Made by a program: the position numbers and the translations under genes. This document shows, one piece after another, positions 38,037 through 46,840 of a DNA stretch of 64,000 nucleotides. The notes beneath the pieces are model-generated. The model was not told the DNA's origin. It made no database searches and saw only the letters and a list, made by a program, of their open reading frames with translations. Where the stretch lies: NCBI GenBank assembly GCA_964398945.1, contig CAYNOT010000004.1, positions 177,568 to 241,567 of the forward strand, in the 5' to 3' direction. The first letter of the stretch is position 1; the number at the start of each line of letters is the position of its first letter. The stretch comes from JBGTGG01 sp964398945. Lineage in GTDB: Bacteria > Bacteroidota > Bacteroidia > Cytophagales > Cyclobacteriaceae.

Positions 38037-40328
38037 TTGAACACCCTGGCCAGATATTTTTTCCTGATATGTATCATCGTTGTACCTTTTTTTTCAGTGG
38101 CACAGGATAACCAATTGTGGTTTGCACAACCTGCCACGAATTGGAACGAAGCCCTTCCAATCGGCAATGGAAGATTAGGTGCAATGATTTTTGGGGATGT
38201 TACCCATGAACGGTTACAACTCAACGAAGAATCGGTTTGGATTGGAAAGCCTGAAGATTTTGTAAACCCGGAAGCACGAAAATCGCTACCGAAAATCCGC
38301 AAGCTTTTGTTTGAAGGAAAGTATGCGGCAGCACAAGCCCTTGCACAGCGCACCATGATGGGCGACAAAAAAACACCAAGCAGTTATCAGACACTTGGTG
38401 ATTTGTTTTTGGATTTTGATCATGCAGATGAAGCAACCAATTACAAACGCACACTCGATTTAGAAACTGCTATTGCTACCGTAACCTATGATGTAAATAC
38501 TGTCTCATATACACGGGAATATTTTTCAAGTGCGCCTGCACAGGCAATGGTGGTACGTTTATCCGCAAGTCAACCGGCAGCATTGTCGTTTGCGCTTCGG
38601 TTGTCACGGTTGGGAAATAAAGCCAAAGTGTTGGTTGCTAACGGTGCGTTGACCATGCGCGAACATACTGGTGATGGTGTAGGTGTGAAACTGGTGGCAC
38701 GATTAAATGTGCTGAACGAAAACGGGGTTGTATCAGTGGAAGATGGAATCCTGAAAGTTGAAAACGCGACTGCGGTAACCCTTATCCTTACAGCGGCCAC
38801 CGATTATTGGGGTGGTGATCCGGAAAAAATTGCTGGTGAACAACTTAAAAATGCTTCAAAGGATTCCTTTGAAAAATTGAAGCAAAAACATATTTCCGAT
38901 TATCAAAAGTATTTCAAGCGCGTTGATTTTTCGCTAGGCAAGAATGAATTTTCTGATACCCCTGTTGACCAGCGTTTGCAAGCAGTGCGTGATGGTGAAG
39001 CGGATCAATCCCTGATCCCGTTGTATTTCCAGTTTGGTCGGTATTTATTGATCAGTAGTTCGCGTCCTGGCGGATTGCCCGCTAATTTGCAAGGCATCTG
39101 GGCTGATGGGTTGAACCCGCCCTGGGATGCAGATTACCACATCAACATCAACATACAAATGAACTATTGGTTGGCGGAAGTTGCGAACTTATCTGAAATG
39201 CATTTGCCCTTTATTGATTTTTTGGAGGCACTTCGTATGGATGGAAGAAAAACTGCGAAAGAAATGTATGGTGTTGATGGGGCCGTAGCGCATTTCACAA
39301 CAGACGCCTGGCATTTTACAGAAACCTATGGCGAGACGCAGTGGGCGATGTGGCCTATGGGATTGGCCTGGAGCGCACAGCATGTTTGGGAACATTTTTT
39401 ATTTACAGGCGACACAACCTTTTTAAAAAATGCATACCCCATTATGAAAGATGCAGCAGGATTTTGTGTCAATTTTTTAGTACAAGATCCACTAACTAAA
39501 AAATTGGTATCAGGCCCATCGATTTCCCCGGAGAATACTTTTAAAACCAGCGATGGGAAAGTGGCCACCATGGTGATGGGGCCAACGATGGACCACATGA
39601 TTATCCGTGACCTGCTCCGGAATACGAAGGCCGCATCACTTTTACTACAACAAGATGCATCCTTCAGAAAAATAATTGATAAAACATTAAAGCAATTGGC
39701 ACCGACCCAACTGGGAAGTGATGGTCGCATTATGGAGTGGACGGAAGAATTTGAAGAAGCAGAACCGGGCCATCGGCACATCTCGCATTTGTTTGCTTTG
39801 CATCCGGGAAAAGAAATTACACGCAATACTCCTGAACTACTTGCTGCCGCAAGGAAAACGATTGACCAGCGGTTGTCGAATGGTGGGGGCCACACCGGTT
39901 GGAGCCGTGCGTGGATTATTAATTTCTTTGCACGCTTGCATGATGGAGAAGCAGCCCATGAAAATTTAATGGCATTGTTGAAAAAATCCACGCTACCCAA
40001 TTTATTTGATACCCATCCGCCTTTTCAAATCGATGGGAATTTTGGTGCGGCAGCCGGGATCACAGAAATGTTGTTGCAAAGCCATGCAAATGAAGTTGAA
40101 ATTTTACCTGCTTTACCACTTGCGTGGCACGAAGGACACATCAAAGGTATTTGTGCGCGTGGAGGTTTCGAATTGGATATTGAGTGGCAGGATGGGGTAT
40201 TGAAATCTGTTCGTGTTTTGTCAAAATTGGGAAATACACTCGTGCTTCGTTATCAGGATGAAGTAGTTACCGTAGAGACGGAAAAAGGAAATGCGTATTT
40301 TTTTGACAGTAGGTTAGACCAAAAATAA
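38037..40328 (+). CDS. GH95 alpha-L-fucosidase, TTG start
   Basis: This 763-residue exported enzyme of GH95 (1,2-alpha-L-fucosidase family) has LPIGNGRLGAMIFGDV, LNEESVWIG, YHININIQMNYWLAEVANL (the two catalytic-site Asn), GGGHTGWSRAW and FQIDGNFGAAAGITEML. The only start that keeps the signal peptide (YFFLICIIVVPFFSVAQ) is TTG at 38037, 24 bases after the GH2 stop; no ATG precedes the mature domain. It would remove terminal L-fucose from fucosylated xyloglucan (or pectin-side-chain fucose), so the galactosidase can act and fucose is released for the pathway next to it. GH95 also includes L-galactosidases. Confidence 0.9.
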   Translation: MNTLARYFFLICIIVVPFFSVAQDNQLWFAQPATNWNEALPIGNGRLGAMIFGDVTHERLQLNEESVWIGKPEDFVNPEARKSLPKIRKLLFEGKYAAAQALAQRTMMGDKKTPSSYQTLGDLFLDFDHADEATNYKRTLDLETAIATVTYDVNTVSYTREYFSSAPAQAMVVRLSASQPAALSFALRLSRLGNKAKVLVANGALTMREHTGDGVGVKLVARLNVLNENGVVSVEDGILKVENATAVTLILTAATDYWGGDPEKIAGEQLKNASKDSFEKLKQKHISDYQKYFKRVDFSLGKNEFSDTPVDQRLQAVRDGEADQSLIPLYFQFGRYLLISSSRPGGLPANLQGIWADGLNPPWDADYHININIQMNYWLAEVANLSEMHLPFIDFLEALRMDGRKTAKEMYGVDGAVAHFTTDAWHFTETYGETQWAMWPMGLAWSAQHVWEHFLFTGDTTFLKNAYPIMKDAAGFCVNFLVQDPLTKKLVSGPSISPENTFKTSDGKVATMVMGPTMDHMIIRDLLRNTKAASLLLQQDASFRKIIDKTLKQLAPTQLGSDGRIMEWTEEFEEAEPGHRHISHLFALHPGKEITRNTPELLAAARKTIDQRLSNGGGHTGWSRAWIINFFARLHDGEAAHENLMALLKKSTLPNLFDTHPPFQIDGNFGAAAGITEMLLQSHANEVEILPALPLAWHEGHIKGICARGGFELDIEWQDGVLKSVRVLSKLGNTLVLRYQDEVVTVETEKGNAYFFDSRLDQK

Positions 40329-40390
40329 AAATTGTCGGATATTCACCCGGTACATTTCAATATTCCGAAAGTTTATAATGTAAAAGAAGC

Positions 40391-41167
40391 ATGTCAAAAT
40401 TTGATTTAACAGGAAAGAATTCAATTGTTACCGGAGGGGGAAGTGGTATCGGCAAAGCCATTGCGATGGCGTTGGCTGAAAATGGGGCAAAGGTTTTGAT
40501 ACTGGATATGAATGAAGGAAATTTAGCACAGGTTGTTTCTGAAATAACAGCAACCGGGGGAACTGCTTCCGGGGCAAAATGTGATGTGTCTGACGCGAAA
40601 AATGTTGAAGAGGTTTTTAAAAGTGAAATGAGCAACCAGTCGTTGGATATCCTGATCAACAATGCCGGGATCGCCCACGTTGGGAAATTGGAGGATACTT
40701 CCGTTGAAGACTTGGACCGGATTTATAATGTAAACATAAAGGGTGTTTTTAACTGTTCAGGAGCAGCTGTAAAATTGATGAAAGAAAAAGGTGGTGTTAT
40801 TATAAATGTATCCTCTGTTGCCGCTCATGTTGGGGTTGCTGAACGGTTTGCTTATTCGATGAGCAAAGGTGCGGTGCATGCCATGACACTCTCCATCGCT
40901 AAAGATTACTTGCCTTATAATATTCGCTGCAATTCCATTTCCCCGGGCAGGGTACATACACCTTTTGTCGATGGTTTCCTGACAAAGAATTATCCCGGCA
41001 AGGAAAAAGAAATGTTTGACACCTTATCAAAAACACAACCCATCGGAAGAATGGGAAAGCCGGAAGAGATTGGGGCACTTGCTTTATATTTATGTTCGGA
41101 TGAAGCCTCCTTTATCACCGGAACTGATTTTCCAATCGATGGTGGGTTTATTACATTGAACAATTAA
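40391..41167 (+). CDS. SDR dehydrogenase, probable 2-keto-3-deoxy-L-fuconate dehydrogenase
   Basis: This 258-residue classical SDR has TGGGSGIG near residue 15, NNAG, a catalytic S in NVSSVAA, and YSMSKGA. Sequence features HVGKLEDTSVEDLDRIYNVN and PIDGGFITLNN resemble the KDF dehydrogenases of oxidative L-fucose clusters. It would oxidise 2-keto-3-deoxy-L-fuconate to 2,4-diketo-3-deoxy-L-fuconate with NAD, the substrate of the FAH-family protein next in order. Together with the second SDR at 43046 it supplies the two oxidation steps of the route. Assignment of which SDR does which step rests on sequence resemblance and order. Confidence 0.75.
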   Translation: MSKFDLTGKNSIVTGGGSGIGKAIAMALAENGAKVLILDMNEGNLAQVVSEITATGGTASGAKCDVSDAKNVEEVFKSEMSNQSLDILINNAGIAHVGKLEDTSVEDLDRIYNVNIKGVFNCSGAAVKLMKEKGGVIINVSSVAAHVGVAERFAYSMSKGAVHAMTLSIAKDYLPYNIRCNSISPGRVHTPFVDGFLTKNYPGKEKEMFDTLSKTQPIGRMGKPEEIGALALYLCSDEASFITGTDFPIDGGFITLNN

Positions 41168-41373
41168 AATTATTTGATCATGATTTTTTTTCAGTATACG
41201 CAGACTGCACCTTGGCCAATCTTTGGCTTGGCAGTGGCAAGTGCGGATTGGGCACAGTGCTGGATGGGTATACGGGGCCATGCGGCCCGGGAGCATTTTT
41301 TTAGGTATGTTTATGGATATGACATTATAAAATATATAAACCGCCATTTAATTTAAAAAACTATTCTTAACAG
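41168..41373. other. Intergenic gap of about 200 bases in the fucose operon
   Basis: The largest gap in the otherwise tight catabolic cluster. A 60-residue frame here (from 41174) shows no family and no useful composition. No dehydratase remnant is recognisable in any frame. It contains several short GC-rich inverted repeats (around 41205-41235 and 41274-41292). Confidence 0.5.
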
Positions 41374-42219
41374 ATGAAATTAATACGATACGGAGTTGCC
41401 GGAAAGGAAAAACCCGGAATTGAGGTTGATGGTGTCCGATACGATGTCAGCGACCTTGTCCATGATTATGATGAAGATTTTTTTACCAATAACGGAATCG
41501 AAAAACTGAAGCAGGATTTCTCAACAACATCCGCAACAAAAGTCGAAAATGATATACGTTTGGGCGAACCGGTGAAGCGTCCGGGAAAATTGATTTGCAT
41601 CGGGTTAAATTATCGCAAGCATGCAGCCGAGAGTGGAATGGCCGAGCCTTCCGAACCTGTTGTTTTTTTTAAAGCAACGTCATCCATTATTGGCTCGAAC
41701 GATACGGTCATCATTCCAAAGAACAGCAAGAAAACAGATTGGGAAGTTGAGCTTGCCATCGTCATTGGGAAGCGTGCAAATTATATTTCAGAAGGGCAAG
41801 CTTTCGATCACATTGCCGGGTATGTCTTGCACAATGATGTGAGCGAACGTGAATTTCAATTGGAACGTGGTGGCCAATGGGTGAAAGGAAAAAGTTGTGA
41901 TACATTCGCACCATTGGGTCCTTATTTGGTTACGAAAGATGAAATCCCTGATCCGAATAACCTGAAGCTTTGGCTTACACTGAACGGCAAAAAAATGCAA
42001 GACGGAAACACGAACGATTTTATTTTCAATGTACAACAGGTGGTAGCGTACTTATCGCAATTTATGAGCCTGATGCCGGGAGATATTATTTCAACGGGCA
42101 CACCGGAAGGCGTTGGGCTCGGACAAAAGCCTCCCTTTTATCTTAAAGCTGGTGATGTAATTGAACTGGGGATTGAAGGGTTGGGATCGGCAAAACAAAA
42201 TGTGAAAGCCTGGTCGTAA
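41374..42219 (+). CDS. FAH-family hydrolase, probable 2,4-diketo-3-deoxy-L-fuconate hydrolase
   Basis: This 281-residue fumarylacetoacetate-hydrolase-fold enzyme has CIGLNYRKHAAESGM, FFKATSSIIG, metal-site DWEVELAIVIGKRA and ISTGTPEGVGLG. In the oxidative L-fucose route this family cleaves 2,4-diketo-3-deoxy-L-fuconate to pyruvate and L-lactate. The stop overlaps the next ATG (TAATG at 42217-42221), implying translational coupling. Related enzymes act on acylpyruvates; the L-fucose role is from context. Confidence 0.83.
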   Translation: MKLIRYGVAGKEKPGIEVDGVRYDVSDLVHDYDEDFFTNNGIEKLKQDFSTTSATKVENDIRLGEPVKRPGKLICIGLNYRKHAAESGMAEPSEPVVFFKATSSIIGSNDTVIIPKNSKKTDWEVELAIVIGKRANYISEGQAFDHIAGYVLHNDVSEREFQLERGGQWVKGKSCDTFAPLGPYLVTKDEIPDPNNLKLWLTLNGKKMQDGNTNDFIFNVQQVVAYLSQFMSLMPGDIISTGTPEGVGLGQKPPFYLKAGDVIELGIEGLGSAKQNVKAWS

Positions 42220-43046
42220 TGGCAATCGATGCACACCAACATTTTTGGAAGTACGATCTTGTTCGTGATGCGTGGATCACCAATGATATGCATAAAATCA
42301 AGAAGGATTTTATGCCCGAAGATTTGAAACCCCTGCTGGATGAAAATGGAATAGAGGGATGTGTAGCGGTGCAGGCCGATCAATCCGAAACCGAAACAGG
42401 GTTTTTATTGGGATTGGCAGACAACCATAGTTGGATCAAAGGTGTAGTAGGTTGGATCGATTTGTTGGCCGATGACCATGAGCAACGCCTTGATCATTTT
42501 AAAAAGCATCCAAAATTCAAAGGAGTGCGCCATATCTTGCAAGCCGAGCCCGATGGCTTTATCAGCAACCCGCGTTTTATAAAAGGGGTTGCAGCGCTTT
42601 CGAAACGTGGGTTGACCTATGATATCCTGACACATGAGAAGCAACTGGTTGAAGTGTTGACGTTTATCAATAAATTGCCAACGATGAACCTGGTAATCGA
42701 TCATATCAGCAAGCCTAATATCAAAAACAAGTTATTCAAATTGTGGTCGGCCCACATGAAAGAAATAAGTACGTATGAACATGTCCACATCAAACTATCG
42801 GGCATGGTCACAGAAGCCGACTGGTCTTCGTGGACCATTGATGATTTGAAACCCTATGTTGATTTTTGTCTGGAAAATTTCCCAACCGATCGTTTGATGT
42901 TTGGTTCGGATTGGCCGGTTTCATTGTTGGCCGGATCATACACTAAAGTAGCTGGTGTTTTTTTGGAATGCATTAAAGGATTGCCACAATCGGACCAGGA
43001 TCAAATAATGGGAAGCACGGCAATAAAATTCTATAATCTAAAATAA
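42219..43046 (+). CDS. Amidohydrolase-2 family lactonase, probable L-fuconolactonase
   Basis: This 275-residue cog3618-type amidohydrolase has IDAHQHFWKY (metal-binding HxH), DGFISNPRFIKGVA, VIDHISKP and MFGSDWPVSLL (the conserved Asp). Members hydrolyse L-fucono-1,4- or 1,5-lactone to L-fuconate. It is coupled at both ends by TAATG overlaps with the FAH-family gene before it and the L-fucose dehydrogenase after it. Rhamnono- or galactarolactonase activity is possible in the same family, but the cluster supports fuconolactone. Confidence 0.84.
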   Translation: MAIDAHQHFWKYDLVRDAWITNDMHKIKKDFMPEDLKPLLDENGIEGCVAVQADQSETETGFLLGLADNHSWIKGVVGWIDLLADDHEQRLDHFKKHPKFKGVRHILQAEPDGFISNPRFIKGVAALSKRGLTYDILTHEKQLVEVLTFINKLPTMNLVIDHISKPNIKNKLFKLWSAHMKEISTYEHVHIKLSGMVTEADWSSWTIDDLKPYVDFCLENFPTDRLMFGSDWPVSLLAGSYTKVAGVFLECIKGLPQSDQDQIMGSTAIKFYNLK

Positions 43047-43828
43047 TGGACTTAAAACTTACCGGTAAAGTATTCATCGTGACGGGTGGTGCGAAAGGCA
43101 TTGGGGAGGCGATTACATTGGAGCTTGTAAAAGAAGGGGCGATCCCTGTTATCGTAGGCAGGTCAAAACCGGAGGCTGAAAACCTTGCAAAGAAGATTGG
43201 TGCAGATGGAGGGCGGTGTTTAGTGATTGTAAAAGAACTTGGTGTTGATGATGTGTGCAAATCGATTGTTGATGAAACAGTTGAGAACTTTGGCCGGATC
43301 GATGGGATTGTAAACAATGCTGGTGTCAATGATGGTGTTGGTTTGGAAAAGGGAAGCCCCGAGGCTTTTAAAAAATCGGTGCTTACCAACCTGACGCACT
43401 ATTATGATGTTGTCCATTATGCACTTGCGTATTTGAAAAAAACCAAAGGATCAATTGTAAACATTAGTTCGAAAACGGCATTGACCGGACAAGGAGGGAC
43501 CAGTGGCTATGCAGCAAGCAAAGGTGCGCAACTTGCGCTTACGCGTGAATGGGCAACAGAATTACTTCCATACGGAATCCGGGTGAATGCTATAGTTCCT
43601 GCCGAAGTGATGACACCACTTTATCGGAAATGGGTGGATACATTTGAAAACCCGGAAGAAAAATTGAACCTGATTGTTTCCAAGATACCACTTGAAAAAC
43701 GAATGACCACCAGCGAAGAGATAGCAGCCACAACTGTTTTTCTTTTATCGGAACGTAGCGCACACACTACCGGGCAATGGTTGATTGTGGATGGTGGGTA
43801 CGTTCATTTAGACCGCTCCATTACTTAA
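43046..43828 (+). CDS. SDR dehydrogenase, probable L-fucose dehydrogenase
   Basis: This 260-residue classical SDR has TGGAKGIGEA, NNAGVNDGVGLEKGS, the S of NISSKTALTGQGG, and YAASKGAQLALTREW. The C-terminus SERSAHTTGQWLIVDGGYVHLD is very like bacterial L-fucose dehydrogenases of oxidative fucose clusters. It would oxidise L-fucose to L-fucono-lactone, the first step. Its start overlaps the lactonase stop (TAATG). FucP starts 12 bases later. Confidence 0.84.
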   Translation: MDLKLTGKVFIVTGGAKGIGEAITLELVKEGAIPVIVGRSKPEAENLAKKIGADGGRCLVIVKELGVDDVCKSIVDETVENFGRIDGIVNNAGVNDGVGLEKGSPEAFKKSVLTNLTHYYDVVHYALAYLKKTKGSIVNISSKTALTGQGGTSGYAASKGAQLALTREWATELLPYGIRVNAIVPAEVMTPLYRKWVDTFENPEEKLNLIVSKIPLEKRMTTSEEIAATTVFLLSERSAHTTGQWLIVDGGYVHLDRSIT

Positions 43829-43840
43829 CATAAAGTATAC

Positions 43841-45136
43841 ATGAAATCTGCACCGGTTGTTTCAAAATCAGTTGTACTGCCCTTTATCCTGATCACTTCC
43901 CTGTTTGCCCTGTGGGGTTTTGCAAATGCTGTAACAGACCCGATGGTGACCGCATTCAAAAAAGTGTTGGAGTTAAATAATTTCCAGGCCTCATTGGTAC
44001 AGATGGCATTCTATGGCGGATACTTTACGATGGCATTGCCCGCAGCATTGTTTATCCGAAAATATTCTTATAAGGTAGGCGTGATCATTGGATTATCGTT
44101 GTATGCCGGAGGAGCATTGCTTTTTTATCCCGCTGCCGTTACGGGGCAGTTTGGTTTCTTTTTGATGGGGCTTTATATCCTTACGTTTGGCCTCGCATTT
44201 TTAGAGACTACTGCCAATCCGTACATCCTTTCAATGGGGGACCAATCAACAGCGACCCAGCGTTTGAATTTAGCACAGTCTTTTAATCCATTGGGATTGT
44301 TGGGAGGGTTATTGGTGGCGCAACAATTTGTGTTGCGGAAACTCCAATCGGATGATGTCGATTTTACGGAACTCTCCAGTGAAGCAAAAGCAATGATCAC
44401 ACACTCCGACTTAATGGTGATCCGAGATCCGTATGTTGTGTTGGGATTAGTGGTAATTTTTATCCTGGTGTTGATCGCATTGAATAAAATGCCTGAACGA
44501 AAAGATAAAGATGTTCAACAAAGCACCTGGATGATCATTAAGAATTTGTTATCGCACAGGAAATATGTTCAAGGGGTGTTGGCACAGGCATTTTATGTAG
44601 GTGCACAGATTATGTGTTGGACGTATATCTATCAGTATGCAGAAGCAATAGGTATTGATGCAGAGACAGCAGGAAGTTATCAGTTTGTTGCTTTCATTAT
44701 GTTTTTCGCGGGACGTTTTGTTTGTACTTTCTTATTGAAATTTATTGATTCCGGAAAACTGCTGATGATCCTTTCTGTACTGGCCATTGCGTGTTCGCTT
44801 GGAACGGTGTTCATCACCGGGATCGGGGGCCTCTACAGTTTGGTCGCAATATCTTTTTGTATGTCATTAATGTTTCCCACGATCTATGGAATTGCGTTGG
44901 AAGGGCTTTCAGAAGATGAATCAAAAATTGGTGCTGCCGGGTTGGTAATGGCCATCGTTGGTGGTGCGTTGATGCCAACCTTGCAGGGGATAATTTTGGA
45001 TATTGGTGGTCCGGGATATTCGGATACCACTATCATGGGTGTTTCGGAAGTTAACTTTTCATTTATGCTTCCCTTGTTGTGTTTTGTTTGGATAGCCGTG
45101 TATGGGTATCGTGTATTTACAAGTAAGAAAGTATGA
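43841..45136 (+). CDS. fucP: L-fucose:H+ symporter, FucP family
   Basis: This 431-residue MFS protein has about 12 membrane segments and the FucP/sugar:H+ pattern: SLFALWGFANAVTDPMVTAFKK at the start (Asp of the proton pathway), QMAFYGGYFTMALPAALFI, FLETTANPYILSMGD in TM4-5, AQSFNPLGLLGG, and SFCMSLMFPTIYGIALEGLSEDESKIGAAGLVMAIVGGALMP near the end. It should import L-fucose released by the GH95 enzyme. Glucose/galactose GluP-type transport is the nearest alternative; the operon favours fucose. Confidence 0.9.
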   Translation: MKSAPVVSKSVVLPFILITSLFALWGFANAVTDPMVTAFKKVLELNNFQASLVQMAFYGGYFTMALPAALFIRKYSYKVGVIIGLSLYAGGALLFYPAAVTGQFGFFLMGLYILTFGLAFLETTANPYILSMGDQSTATQRLNLAQSFNPLGLLGGLLVAQQFVLRKLQSDDVDFTELSSEAKAMITHSDLMVIRDPYVVLGLVVIFILVLIALNKMPERKDKDVQQSTWMIIKNLLSHRKYVQGVLAQAFYVGAQIMCWTYIYQYAEAIGIDAETAGSYQFVAFIMFFAGRFVCTFLLKFIDSGKLLMILSVLAIACSLGTVFITGIGGLYSLVAISFCMSLMFPTIYGIALEGLSEDESKIGAAGLVMAIVGGALMPTLQGIILDIGGPGYSDTTIMGVSEVNFSFMLPLLCFVWIAVYGYRVFTSKKV

Positions 45137-45220
45137 AATGGCCATGCAAATGCTTTGCACCCACCGCAAATGATTATTTGGCCATTCCATGTGTTCCTTA
45201 AAAAAATAAAATATATACAC

Positions 45221-45550
45221 ATGAAACGTTTTTGCCTGGCACTAGATTTAAAAGATGATCCAATGCTCATCGAACACTACATTTCCCATCATAAAAATGT
45301 GTGGCCCGAAGTATTGGAAAGTATCCGAATGTCGGGGATCATCAAAATGGAAATTTATCAGGTACATGCCCGGCTTTTTATGGTCATGGAAGTAACTGAA
45401 GATTTTAGTTTCGGGAAAAAGGACCAAGCAGACCGATCAAACCCAAAAGTACAGGAGTGGGAGGAATTAATGGATACATACCAGCAACGGTTGCCGTTTG
45501 CAAAGTCAGGGGAAAAGTGGGTGTTGATGGAAAAGATATTTGAGCTATGA
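45221..45550 (+). CDS. L-rhamnose/L-fucose mutarotase family protein
   Basis: This 109-residue protein of the RhaM-like (COG3254) family has KRFCLALDLKDDPMLIEHYISHHKNVWPEVLESIR with its conserved His residues, GIIKMEIYQVHARLFMVMEV, and a C-terminal VQEWEELMDTYQQRLPFAKSGEKWVLME. It would interconvert sugar anomers, here probably L-fucose, to supply the dehydrogenase. The ATG at 45221 is chosen over one at 45155 because the extra residues are not family-like. ATGA overlap with the next gene implies coupling. Confidence 0.88.
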   Translation: MKRFCLALDLKDDPMLIEHYISHHKNVWPEVLESIRMSGIIKMEIYQVHARLFMVMEVTEDFSFGKKDQADRSNPKVQEWEELMDTYQQRLPFAKSGEKWVLMEKIFEL

Positions 45551-46701
45551 GCAATTTAAAGTTTGATAACCGGTATCCAGCGATTGATGATTTGCGCAAC
45601 CGGGCAAAGAAAAAAATCCCACGTTTTGCTTTTGAGTATTTGGACGGTGGTTGCAATGAAGATGTAAACCTTGATCGGAACACACGCGAATTGCGGGAAG
45701 TGCAATTGGTCCCATCATATTTGTCGCCTCATAAAAAACCGGAAATGCAAACTGAACTTTTCGGCCATGTTTATGATGCTCCTTTTGGGATTGCGCCCAT
45801 CGGGCTACAAGGATTGATGTGGCCAAAGGCACCGGAGATTTTGGCGAAAGCCGCAGCGGAACATAACATCCCGTTTATACTCAGTACCGTTACCACGATG
45901 AGTATTGAAAAGGCCAGCGAGATTACGGAAGGGAAAGCCTGGTTTCAGTTGTACCATCCTGCCGACAATACACTTCGTGATGATATTATAAAACGTGCAG
46001 AAGCGGCACATTGCCCTGTGCTGGTATTGCTTTGTGATGTACCAAGTTTTGGATTTCGGCCCAGAGACATTCGAAATGGATTGGCCATGCCACCAAAAAT
46101 GTCGTGGTCGAATATCATGCAAATAATGGGAAGGCCGGAATGGGCATTGCGGACATTGATCAATGGCCAACCAAATTTTGAAAACTTAAAACCGTACATG
46201 CCAAAAGGGTTGGATTTAAAACAACTTGGCAATTTTATGGACCAAACTTTTTCAGGAAGGCTAAACGAAGAAAAGATTGCACCCATCCGTGATATGTGGA
46301 AAGGAAAGATTGTATTGAAGGGAGTGGCCAGTGAAGAAGATGCGGAAAAGGCAATCCAGGTGGGGTTGGATGGAATTATTGTTTCCAACCATGGCGGTCG
46401 GCAATTGGATGCGGGGGAATCAACCATCAAACCATTGACTTCCCTTGCTGAAAAATACGGAACGCAGATTAAGGTGATGATGGATAGCGGAATTCGGTCG
46501 GGGCCGGATATTGCAAGGTCATTGGCATCGGGGGCAGCGTTTACATTTTTGGGCAGAACGTTTATGTACAGTGTGGCCGCACTTGGGAGCAGGGGAGGAC
46601 AACATGCAATTGCCTTGTTAAAAACTCAGCTTCAACAAGTTATGGAACAGGTCTGTGCCGCTAAAACAAGTGACCTTCCTGAATTTCTTGCAAAGAAGTA
46701 A
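45547..46701 (+). CDS. lldD: FMN-dependent alpha-hydroxyacid dehydrogenase, probable L-lactate dehydrogenase
   Basis: This 384-residue protein of the glycolate oxidase/LldD family has FEYLDGGCNEDVNLDRN near the start, PFGIAPIGLQGLMWP, the catalytic-His motif IIVSNHGGRQLD, and FMN-phosphate site MMDSGIRSGPDIARSLASGA. Placed last in the L-fucose operon and overlapping the mutarotase stop, it most likely oxidises the L-lactate made by the aldolase-like FAH step to pyruvate. Mandelate or other 2-hydroxyacid substrates are possible within the family. Confidence 0.85.
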   Translation: MSNLKFDNRYPAIDDLRNRAKKKIPRFAFEYLDGGCNEDVNLDRNTRELREVQLVPSYLSPHKKPEMQTELFGHVYDAPFGIAPIGLQGLMWPKAPEILAKAAAEHNIPFILSTVTTMSIEKASEITEGKAWFQLYHPADNTLRDDIIKRAEAAHCPVLVLLCDVPSFGFRPRDIRNGLAMPPKMSWSNIMQIMGRPEWALRTLINGQPNFENLKPYMPKGLDLKQLGNFMDQTFSGRLNEEKIAPIRDMWKGKIVLKGVASEEDAEKAIQVGLDGIIVSNHGGRQLDAGESTIKPLTSLAEKYGTQIKVMMDSGIRSGPDIARSLASGAAFTFLGRTFMYSVAALGSRGGQHAIALLKTQLQQVMEQVCAAKTSDLPEFLAKK

Positions 46702-46840
46702 GAATTTAACGCTTATTTTAGCCTTTTGTCATGCCGAAAGCCTGCTTTGATAAAATTAAATAGAGGAGTTGGCGTTTTGTATATATCTTGGATATAAGAA
46801 GGTGGTTTCCGTCCATCTTTCCCCTTACTAATAAGCCTGA

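Noticed and set aside
40329..40390. Protein-like frame before the KDF dehydrogenase (HPVHFNIPKVYNVKEA)
   Set aside because: Only about 25 codons, no start or domain. It may be chance and was not listed as a gene fragment.
41174..41356. 60-residue frame in the gap of the fucose operon
   Set aside because: No family, odd composition, and not supported by neighbouring overlaps. I treat it as intergenic, not as a remnant of the missing dehydratase.
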